Part shown: piece by piece, positions 1 through 4,538 of the stretch | How positions within the stretch are numbered: position 1 is the first letter of the stretch | Layout: every line of letters begins with the position of its first letter | Origin: Clostridiales bacterium | GTDB taxonomy: Bacteria > Bacillota > Clostridia > Peptostreptococcales > Anaerovoracaceae | Assembly (NCBI GenBank): GCA_009778415.1 | Contig: WRJV01000165.1 | Location: 1-5,387 of the forward strand | Length of the DNA stretch: 5,387 nt | Direction of reading: 5' to 3' | Notes under the pieces: model-generated | Told to the model about the DNA's origin: nothing | What the model saw: only the letters and a program-made list of their open reading frames with translations | Database searches by the model: none | Translations under genes and position numbers: made by a program

Positions 1-224
1 GCAAGCCCCTCGAATATGGCTTTGCTGTCCGCTGTGATGTCGAAGAACTCCCTTATAGTGGTCATGTTCAGCGTCTTGCCGAAGCGCCGCGGCCTTGTTA
101 CTAGGGCGACTTCGTCGCCGAATTCGATGAAGTCCTGTATTACCAGCGTCTTGTCGACGTAGTACCTGTCCGTTTCACGTATTTTCCTGAAGCTGTCTAT
201 GCCTATCGGCAGCAGTTTTTTCAT
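1..224 (-). CDS. AAA-ATPase-like / PD-(D/E)XK nuclease family protein, N-terminal fragment
   Basis: The reading frame starts at the ATG at 222-224 and runs off the left edge, giving 74 complete codons. A GGAGG at 235-239, ten bases upstream, supports this start. The fragment begins MKKLLPIGIDSFRKIRE, then YYVDKT (21-26) and LVTRPRRFGKTLNM (41-54). This is the N-terminal signature of the AAA-ATPase_like family (Pfam PF09820): the YVDKT motif and a degenerate Walker A segment RPRRFGKT. Family members are usually about 500-600 residues, with a C-terminal PD-(D/E)XK nuclease-like domain that lies outside this window. Their biochemical role is poorly known; they are often multicopy in Bacteroidota and Clostridia genomes and have been discussed as mobile or defence-linked nucleases. 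Family assignment is firm; function is not. A promoter with a perfect -35 lies upstream (302-330). Confidence 0.88.
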   Translation of the reverse strand, partial: MKKLLPIGIDSFRKIRETDRYYVDKTLVIQDFIEFGDEVALVTRPRRFGKTLNMTTIREFFDITADSKAIFEGL

Positions 225-301
225 TTCGCTTGTACCTCCGAGTCCAGTATATCCGATTGCCGGGGCAAATGCAATGCATACATATATCGTTCCTGATATA
301 A

Positions 302-330
302 AGAATATCAATTGTTGTTGAACATGTCAA
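302..330 (-). promoter_or_regulatory. Sigma-A-type promoter for the AAA-ATPase-like gene
   Basis: On the minus strand a perfect -35 TTGACA (325-330) is followed by a 17-base spacer and a -10 TATTCT (302-307, four of six consensus bases). Transcription would start near 295, leaving a leader of about 70 bases before the ATG at 224. A second candidate, TTGCAT (270-275) with TATACT (247-252) and a 17-base spacer, lies closer, but it would start the transcript almost on the ribosome site and is less likely. Confidence 0.6.
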
Positions 331-457
331 CATATTGCGCGGGCTGTCGAAACTTGTGCACAGGATTCCCTATCTCGTGAAAATCCAAATAGTGTATGCC
401 AAATACACCGCCTACACAATATGCGCGGTTGTTGAAAATAATTTTGGCAAGTTCCAC
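308..457 (-). CDS. Possible small ORF of 49 residues, unrecognised
   Basis: A frame opens with GTG at 455-457 and stops with TGA at 308-310. It begins VELAKIIFNNRAY (first residue Met if GTG initiates) and ends QPAQYVDMFNNN. The composition is protein-like (aromatic, His, Asn and Pro residues spread along it), but I recognise no family. There is no well-spaced ribosome site: the only AGG abuts the GTG. The next in-frame stop upstream is at 473-475, so the open frame is about 55 codons, a length that can arise by chance here. It could be a small protein, a remnant of a decayed gene, or noise. Candidate promoter TTGACT/TATTAT (516-543) faces it. Confidence 0.2.
   Translation of the reverse strand: MELAKIIFNNRAYCVGGVFGIHYLDFHEIGNPVHKFRQPAQYVDMFNNN
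316..332. promoter_or_regulatory. 17-bp palindrome overlapping the -35: candidate operator
   Basis: A perfect inverted repeat, TGTTGA-ACATG-TCAACA, covers the whole -35 hexamer of the minus-strand promoter. Six-base arms around a five-base centre are a common geometry for a dimeric helix-turn-helix repressor, so binding here would block polymerase. The GTCAACAT part (326-333) recurs at 539-546, next to the rightward promoter. The repeat is seen in the sequence; the operator role is inference. Confidence 0.4.
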
Positions 458-477
458 CCTGTTTTGGAAAATTTAAC

Positions 478-506
478 TTGACTAAATGGCTATAATATTA
501 TATTGT
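478..506 (+). promoter_or_regulatory. Candidate promoter for the repeat-protein gene
   Basis: TTGACT (478-483, five of six) is followed by a 17-base spacer and TATTGT (501-506, four of six). The spacer also contains a perfect TATAAT (491-496), but at only seven bases from this -35. A start near 513 would give a leader of about 285 bases ahead of the ATG at 799, long enough for the hairpins described below. The surrounding AT-rich palindrome makes the exact -10 uncertain. Confidence 0.45.
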
Positions 507-525
507 AGTTATATTATAATATTAT
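492..525. repeat. AT-rich 11-bp repeat, both inverted and direct
   Basis: ATAATATTATA at 492-502 is the exact inverted partner of TATAATATTAT at 515-525. TATAATATTAT also occurs at 491-501, so the unit is at the same time a direct repeat and nearly self-palindromic. It sits between outward-mirrored TTGACT (478-483) and AGTCAA (538-543). It may be a strand-opening or -10-rich region, or a protein-binding site. Confidence 0.5.
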
Positions 526-543
526 CTTGACGATTGGAGTCAA
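516..543 (-). promoter_or_regulatory. Candidate leftward promoter facing the rightward one
   Basis: On the minus strand, TTGACT (538-543) is followed by a 16-base spacer and TATTAT (516-521); each matches consensus at five of six positions. It would start near 509, almost the same point as the rightward promoter at 478-506, so the two would be mutually exclusive face-to-face promoters. Its transcript would run into the possible ORF at 308-457. The same bases also form TTGAC-N7-GTCAA (527-543), which might instead be an operator for the rightward promoter. Confidence 0.3.
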
Positions 544-547
544 CATT

Positions 548-640
548 GTGAAATTCTACATTGCGTGGGCAATACCCGGCGCAAAGTGCCTGAGGGGTTG
601 AGGCACCAGTGCTGCTTTCGCAGGTAAAAAACGAAGATGT
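548..640 (+). ncRNA. Structured 5' leader, possible riboswitch or attenuation element
   Basis: Three consecutive hairpins can be drawn: ATTGC-GTGG-GCAAT (560-573), GTGCCT with AGGCAC around a nine-base loop (586-591 and 601-606), and CTGC-TTTC-GCAG (612-623). An alternative pairing, GGCGC (578-582) with GTGCC (586-590), competes with the second hairpin, the sort of switch seen in regulatory leaders. GCGCAAAG followed by a stem and then CAG recalls part of the c-di-GMP-I (GEMM) aptamer, but the GNRA-capped arm and a convincing closing helix are missing, so I do not call that class. A terminator-like hairpin follows at 695-749. Structure is seen; the regulatory role is inferred. Confidence 0.35.
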
Positions 641-694
641 TACGCCAGTTAAAAATTTGATAAGGATTGGAGATGAGTAAAGGGCCTTAAAATA

Positions 695-749
695 AATTAC
701 TGTCCCGAGGATGATGTTTACCCCGGCGCTAGTAATTGTTCTGTTTTTT
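695..749 (+). terminator. Attenuator-like terminator in the leader of the repeat-protein gene
   Basis: AATTACT (695-701) pairs with AGTAATT (731-737). Inside, CCGAGG (705-710) pairs with CCCCGG (721-726) with one A-C mismatch, leaving a ten-base loop. The stem is followed by a T-rich run ending in six Ts (744-749). It lies about 50 bases before the start codon at 799 and no gene ends just upstream, so its likely job is conditional termination of the leader rather than ending a gene. Confidence 0.5.
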
Positions 750-798
750 GACGTACATCTGACAAACTGAAAAATGAAGGAAAGAGGTATTTAGAGAA

Positions 799-2964
799 AT
801 GAGAAAAAAAACCAATAGAATTTTGATTTGCACCCTGATGCTGGTGCTGGCGTCCATGCTCATGGCACAGCCTGTACTGGCCTGCTGCTATGGCGGCTAC
901 ACCTGCGGCGGATCTTCGTACGGAGGCTCGTATTCCGGGACTTCCTACTCTTGCATCCCTGAACCGCCCGAGTACGTGAAGCCCTATGTCCCGTCCCCCT
1001 ACAAGCTTTCCGTCAGCTATTACGCCAACGGCGGCTCTTGGCTCCTGTGCGACACTCAGCAGCCTGTTACGATGCCGTACCCTGCTGTAGAGGAATATGT
1101 TTCGGCCTTGGACTACAGCAGCATCGACTTGTTCGTGCGGCCCCCGTGCAAATTGTACCAGACCGACACGGGGAAGTGCTTTACCCTGAAACCCCCTGCC
1201 GGCAAGAAATTCAAAGGCTGGGCGATTTCCTACCCGTATTTTGGCGAGCAGTATTGGGCGCCGATCGACGTTAGCATCAAGACCCTGCAGCCTAGGTACA
1301 ACCAATACGACCTGTATGCGATTTGGGAGGATCAGTACTCCATAACATATCACCCCAACGGCGGCAAAGGCGACATCATAACTGAACCCGGCGACGAAGA
1401 CAACGCTGTCACGATCAAAAGCCAAAACTACACCAATGAAGGCTACACCTTCGCAGGCTGGAACACTTCGCCTACCGGCAACGGCACGTCCTACACGATA
1501 GGCCAGAGGGTCGTCCTGAAATCCAACATCACCGTCTACGCCCAGTGGAAGGCCAACCCGCAGCCAACGGCGAAAGTCATCTACAACCCGAACGGCGGCA
1601 ACGGCTCAATCAACACTGTTCCGGTACCGATAAACACCTACTACACCATCGTAAGCCAAGGCTACACCAAGCCAGGGTTCACTTTCATCGGTTGGAACAC
1701 CAAAGCCGACGGCACCGGCACGTCCTACCAGAACGGCCAGACAATCTACGTGACCGCCGACATCACCCTTTACGCCCAATGGAAGGACGACTGCGCGAAG
1801 TGCTACGTCACCTACAAGCCGAACGGCGGCGTTGGCAATGAGAACAGAGTGCCTGTAGTGGTAGGCAGCAACTACACTATAGCGGACCAAGGCTACTACT
1901 GGAACGGCTACAGGTTCACCGGGTGGAACACCAAGGCTGACGGCACCGGCACGTCCTACCAGAGCGGCCAGACTATCAAAGTAACCGAAGACATCACCCT
2001 CTACGCCCAGTGGAAGTACATCACCTACTATTTTGCCATCTACGACCCCAACACGGGCGAAGGGTCGGTTTCCGCTGACATGGCTGACGCTTACGGGCGG
2101 ATCACCATCGCGGACAAAGGCTATTACAAGCTAGGGTTCATGTTCATGGGGTACAACACCAAAGCTGACGGCACCGGCATCGCGTACTCGATCGGCCAGA
2201 CAGTCGTCATTACCGACAACCTGTTCCTGTACGCCCAGTGGAAACCGCAGCCCGCAACCAAAGTCAAGGTCAAGTACGACCCCAACACGGGCGATGGCCA
2301 AATTAAGGAATATGATGTGGCGATTGGCGCCACCCACACGGTTATAAACCAAGGCTACACCAAGATGAATTACACTTTCAACGGCTACAACACTAAAGCC
2401 GACGGCACCGGAACGTCCTATCAGAACGGCGACACCTTCGTAGTGACCGGCGACGTCACCCTGTTCGCCCAGTGGAAGAAGAATGTCTGCTTTGTCGTCA
2501 TATACAACCCCAACGGCGGCAATGGCGCGGTTGCAGTTGACGTGTCCGACGTAAACGGGCAAATCACTGTATCGGACAAAGGCTACTATTGGAACGGATA
2601 CACCTTCAACGGCTACAACACTGCTGCCAACGGGAGCGGGTTCTCTTACGCTGTTGGTCAAAAGGTGACGCTTAGCGACAACCTGATCCTGTACGCCCAG
2701 TGGAAGCCCATTAAGGACCGCTGCACCGTGGTTTACTTGCCGGGCAACGGCGGCACCGGCGGCAGCGCTGACGTAAACTTGCTTGTCGGCAGCCAATACA
2801 CCATCAAAAACCAAGATTCGGCCAATGTGAGCAAGCCCTGGTTCAATTTCTTGTACTGGAGCACCCAGGCCGACGGCAAGGGCGCGGTATACCTGCCCGG
2901 CCAAACGATTACTCTGGCAAACGACTTGACGCTCCACGCCATATGGTGGTCAGACCAGCGTTAA
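799..2964 (+). CDS. Exported InlB B-repeat (Listeria-Bacteroides repeat) protein
   Basis: This is a complete 721-residue protein. The ATG at 799 follows AAGGAAAGAGG (777-787), eleven bases away. Residues 1-28 form a signal peptide: basic start (RKK), hydrophobic core 8-22, then AQPVLA before CC at 29-30. Signal peptidase I cleavage after Ala28 fits; a lipoprotein site at Cys29 is possible but Pro25 and Leu27 are atypical. Residues 29-52 are a Gly/Ser/Tyr/Cys-rich stretch, and 53-68 are Pro/Tyr-rich. A divergent repeat (71-176) and seven clear InlB B / Flg_new-type repeats (180-716) fill the rest, each running from PNGG or PNTG through GWNT or GYNT to LYAQW. The last repeat ends five residues before the stop, with no LPXTG, membrane anchor or SLH domain. 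Such repeats occur in adhesins and surface proteins; the ligand cannot be predicted. It has its own terminator at 3005-3050. Confidence 0.92.
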   Translation: MRKKTNRILICTLMLVLASMLMAQPVLACCYGGYTCGGSSYGGSYSGTSYSCIPEPPEYVKPYVPSPYKLSVSYYANGGSWLLCDTQQPVTMPYPAVEEYVSALDYSSIDLFVRPPCKLYQTDTGKCFTLKPPAGKKFKGWAISYPYFGEQYWAPIDVSIKTLQPRYNQYDLYAIWEDQYSITYHPNGGKGDIITEPGDEDNAVTIKSQNYTNEGYTFAGWNTSPTGNGTSYTIGQRVVLKSNITVYAQWKANPQPTAKVIYNPNGGNGSINTVPVPINTYYTIVSQGYTKPGFTFIGWNTKADGTGTSYQNGQTIYVTADITLYAQWKDDCAKCYVTYKPNGGVGNENRVPVVVGSNYTIADQGYYWNGYRFTGWNTKADGTGTSYQSGQTIKVTEDITLYAQWKYITYYFAIYDPNTGEGSVSADMADAYGRITIADKGYYKLGFMFMGYNTKADGTGIAYSIGQTVVITDNLFLYAQWKPQPATKVKVKYDPNTGDGQIKEYDVAIGATHTVINQGYTKMNYTFNGYNTKADGTGTSYQNGDTFVVTGDVTLFAQWKKNVCFVVIYNPNGGNGAVAVDVSDVNGQITVSDKGYYWNGYTFNGYNTAANGSGFSYAVGQKVTLSDNLILYAQWKPIKDRCTVVYLPGNGGTGGSADVNLLVGSQYTIKNQDSANVSKPWFNFLYWSTQADGKGAVYLPGQTITLANDLTLHAIWWSDQR
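1336..2946 (+). repeat. Seven tandem InlB B-type repeats within the 799-2964 gene
   Basis: The repeats lie at residues 180-250, 259-328, 336-405, 412-481, 489-559, 566-635 and 643-716 (bases 1336-1548, 1573-1782, 1804-2013, 2032-2241, 2263-2475, 2494-2703, 2725-2946). The period is 76-79 residues. Each is a roughly 70-residue beta-grasp-like unit ending in YAQW or a close variant, joined by 5-10 residue linkers. Repeats 2, 3 and 5 share NTKADGTGTSYQ almost base for base, which points to internal duplication. The divergent unit at 1009-1326 (residues 71-176) keeps ANGG, FKGW and LYAIW but carries a long insertion. Confidence 0.9.
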
Positions 2965-3004
2965 CCGCAACCCAGCATTAACAGCGGCTCTGCTGCATAC
3001 GAAT

Positions 3005-3050
3005 AGGCTGCCTTACCATCATTTCAAATGATTTAGGGCAGCCTTTTTTT
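3005..3050 (+). terminator. Rho-independent terminator of the repeat-protein gene
   Basis: AGGCTGCC (3005-3012) pairs perfectly with GGCAGCCT (3037-3044). A second stem inside, ATCATT with AATGAT (3018-3032), makes a long hairpin, and seven Ts (3044-3050) follow at once. It begins 40 bases after the TAA. On the opposite strand no T-run follows the hairpin, so it should work mainly rightward. Confidence 0.9.
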
Positions 3051-3062
3051 CAGTCTGTTGAC

Positions 3063-3101
3063 GCGGGCTGTCGCCCGCAATCCAGATGGGGCACTGCCCC
3101 A
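3063..3101. repeat. Two adjacent perfect GC-rich hairpins between convergent genes
   Basis: GCGGGC-TGTC-GCCCGC (3063-3078) and TGGGGC-ACT-GCCCCA (3087-3101) lie eight bases apart, just beyond the rsmA stop (3107-3109). Neither is followed by a T-run on either strand, so they are not ordinary terminators. They may protect the 3' end of the rsmA transcript or be one copy of a palindromic intergenic repeat family; the window alone cannot tell which. Confidence 0.6.
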
Positions 3102-3106
3102 TTCCT

Positions 3107-4021
3107 TCAGCGGCAAGCTGGGCTTATGCTGTTTGCTGTATGCCGTATGCTGTTTGCCAATGCCGCAAACTCTTCGATGCTCAGGGTTTCTGCCCGCCTT
3201 GACGGGTCTATAGCCGCGCTTTGCAGCGCTTCCCCGACTTCCTGCTTTCCCAAGCCGTACAGCCCTGCCAGCGCGTTTTGCAGGGTTTTCCTCCTTTTGC
3301 CAAACCCCGCTTTTATGCATGCGAAAAAAGCTTTTTCATCGACGAGGCTGACCGGCGGCTCTTTTCTCACGTCCAGCCTGAGTATGGCGGAATCGACGTT
3401 TGGCCTTGGGAAAAACACGTCCCGGGGCACATCTTTCTCAACGCTGATGGTGCAGTAGTAGTTGATCGCAGCCGTTATGGCTCCATAGGCCTTTGTGCCC
3501 GGTTTTGCGCCTATGCGGTCTGCCACTTCCTTCTGAACCATCACGACAATCCGTTCCACCGCCATTTTTTCCTCCAGCACCTTCATTATCGCCGGCGTCG
3601 TGATGTAGTAAGGAAGGTTCCCTATCACCACTGTTTTGCCTGAGCCCGCCGCCGCCGCACCCGCTGCCGCCGTGCCCTCCCTGCTGCGCCCTACCAGCTC
3701 GCTTAAGTCCATCTTGAGCACGTCGCCGTTTACGATGTCGATGTTGCCGTAGCCGTCCAAGGCGTCTTTTAGCACCGGCAGCAGGTTTTTGTCGATTTCG
3801 ACCGCTACAACCCTTGCCGCTTTTTCGGCGGCTGCTGCCGTAAGCACACCCATCCCTGCCCCTATCTCCAGAACAAGGTCCCCTTCGCCGATTTCCGCGC
3901 TCTCGATTATCTTGTTTATTATGTTCTGGTCTACAAGGAAGTTTTGCCCCAAACTCTTTGATATCCTGAATTTATGCTTTTCCTTGAGCGCCATTATCAC
4001 CGCAGGCGAGTACAGCTTCAT
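3107..4021 (-). CDS. rsmA: 16S rRNA (adenine-N6,N6)-dimethyltransferase RsmA (KsgA)
   Basis: This 304-residue enzyme uses S-adenosylmethionine to dimethylate two adjacent adenines in the 3'-terminal helix 45 loop of 16S rRNA (A1518 and A1519 in E. coli numbering), a late step of 30S assembly whose loss gives kasugamycin resistance. Diagnostic motifs are SLGQNFLVD (23-31), the SAM loop VLEIGAGMGVLT (50-61), VEID (74-77), NGDVLKMD (98-105), catalytic NLPYY (135-139), FGKRRKTLQNAL (240-251) and LSIEEFAALANSI (280-292). The ATG at 4019-4021 is chosen because GGAGG lies six bases upstream; a TTG at 4022-4024 is an alternative. It overlaps rnmV by 50 bases. Two oddities: an Ala/Gly-rich insertion (115-128) before the NLPYY strand, and a C-terminal tail created by a short tandem duplication. 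Identification is secure. Confidence 0.97.
   Translation of the reverse strand: MKLYSPAVIMALKEKHKFRISKSLGQNFLVDQNIINKIIESAEIGEGDLVLEIGAGMGVLTAAAAEKAARVVAVEIDKNLLPVLKDALDGYGNIDIVNGDVLKMDLSELVGRSREGTAAAGAAAAGSGKTVVIGNLPYYITTPAIMKVLEEKMAVERIVVMVQKEVADRIGAKPGTKAYGAITAAINYYCTISVEKDVPRDVFFPRPNVDSAILRLDVRKEPPVSLVDEKAFFACIKAGFGKRRKTLQNALAGLYGLGKQEVGEALQSAAIDPSRRAETLSIEEFAALANSIRHTANSISPACR
3125..3165 (-). repeat. Short tandem duplication at the rsmA 3' end
   Basis: On the plus strand the 12-mer TATGCTGTTTGC occurs at 3125-3136 and again at 3146-3157, each followed two or three bases later by ATGCCG. The unit is 21 bases in the first copy and 20 in the second. In rsmA it produces the repeated residues TANSI/LANSI and adds a tail of about twelve residues beyond the normal family C-terminus. 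Confidence 0.75.
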
Positions 4022-4538
4022 CAAATTCCTCCCTTGTAACGCCGTATTTGTTTAGCTTGCTCAAAAAAGCGGCGGCATTGCCGTAACCAATGCCAAGCGA
4101 CTTCCCTATTTTCGCCCGTCTGGCAGAAGCTCCGCTGCTCCCGGCAAGCCCGCAACTTTGGATGTCCTTGTGCGTGAAAACTTCGCTGTTTTCCTCATAG
4201 CTGGCCCGCGCCCTCTCCACCGCTGCCGCAATTTCCTGGGCACTTGCGTTTTCAACGCCCACATCCCCGCCTTTTTCTGCGTCTTCCCGCGCCAAATGCG
4301 CCTGCTTCGCCTTCGGGAAGCGCTCTGTCAATTTTTTTCTTATCTGTTCCCCTGAGTAATCAGGGTCTGTGAATATAATGATGCCTTTTTTTAGATATGC
4401 TGTTTCGATCAGGTCCCAAGTCTCTTGCTTGATCCCGTACCCATGGGTTTCAATAGTCTGCGCATCAACTGCGCGTTTGACTGCTGCCGTATCGCTCATG
4501 CCCTCGACAACCAATATTTCCTTTACTCTGAGCGTCAT
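3972..4538 (-). CDS. rnmV: Ribonuclease M5
   Basis: This 188-residue protein matches the length and layout of RNase M5, the Toprim-fold endonuclease that cuts both sides of precursor 5S rRNA, with ribosomal protein L18 bound, to give mature 5S rRNA. The Toprim motifs are VVEGMSD (10-16, catalytic Glu12) and the acidic FTDPDYSGEQIRKK (56-69, Asp58 and Asp60), followed by GVENAS (94-99). The C-terminal half carries the family segment CGLAGSSGASARR (129-141) and IGKSLGIGYGN (144-154). The ATG at 4536-4538 overlaps the upstream divIC-like stop by four bases (ATGA), so translational coupling is likely. Its own 3' end contains the SD and start of rsmA, a gene pairing common in Firmicutes. The product is cytoplasmic. 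Confidence 0.96.
   Translation of the reverse strand: MTLRVKEILVVEGMSDTAAVKRAVDAQTIETHGYGIKQETWDLIETAYLKKGIIIFTDPDYSGEQIRKKLTERFPKAKQAHLAREDAEKGGDVGVENASAQEIAAAVERARASYEENSEVFTHKDIQSCGLAGSSGASARRAKIGKSLGIGYGNAAAFLSKLNKYGVTREEFDEAVLACGDNGAQGKA
4028..4033 (-). promoter_or_regulatory. Shine-Dalgarno of rsmA, inside rnmV
   Basis: The minus strand reads AAGGGAGGAATTTGATG; the GGAGG ends six bases before the ATG at 4019-4021 but only three bases before the alternative TTG at 4022-4024. The spacing favours the ATG and therefore a 304-residue RsmA. The site lies inside rnmV codons for Thr-Arg-Glu-Glu, so rsmA initiates within translated rnmV mRNA. Confidence 0.75.

Larger units (their letters stand above)
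225..798. other. Long AT-rich regulatory intergenic region
   Basis: These 574 bases separate a leftward gene from the rightward repeat-protein gene and hold no convincing conserved gene. What can be seen: a minus-strand promoter and palindrome near 302-332; a short hairpin GTGTAT-GCCAA-ATACAC at 392-408; a possible 49-codon minus ORF (308-457); an AT-rich palindromic block with candidate promoters in both directions (478-543); hairpins at 560-623; and an attenuator-like terminator at 695-749. The base composition is visibly more AT-rich than the flanking genes, as expected of regulatory DNA. Confidence 0.7.

Noticed and set aside
338..349. CGCGGGCTGTCG shared with 3062-3073 in the other intergenic region
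   Set aside because: A single 12-base match is expected by chance in a window of this length, and the copy at 338 lacks the second hairpin arm.
445..461. AGGGTGGAAC on the minus strand, resembling the T-box antiterminator sequence
   Set aside because: The match breaks after AAC (TTG instead of CGCG), and there is no stem I, specifier loop or terminator, nor an amino-acid gene downstream.
569..640. c-di-GMP-I (GEMM) riboswitch
   Set aside because: GGCAA and GCGCAAAG are present, but only a few bases separate them, leaving no room for the GNRA-capped arm, and the closing helix is weak. Kept only as a partial resemblance.
774..794. Six-codon frame (ATG AAG GAA ...) just before the repeat-protein gene
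   Set aside because: It has no ribosome site and consists of the SD region of the real gene.
718..1425. 235-residue open frame on the minus strand over the start of the repeat-protein gene
   Set aside because: It lies antisense to a well-supported gene and its leader, with no family motif; it is explained by codon composition of the sense strand.
2131..2937. 268-residue open frame on the minus strand inside the repeat-protein gene
   Set aside because: It is the antisense shadow of the repeats: its own periodicity follows the sense repeats, it has no recognisable domain, and the sense frame is clearly the real one with signal peptide, SD and terminator.
3221..3643. 140-residue plus-strand open frame opposite rsmA
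   Set aside because: It is antisense to conserved RsmA motifs and has no SD or recognisable domain.
4022..4024. TTG start one codon upstream for rsmA
   Set aside because: It lies only three bases from the GGAGG, too close; the following ATG has normal spacing.
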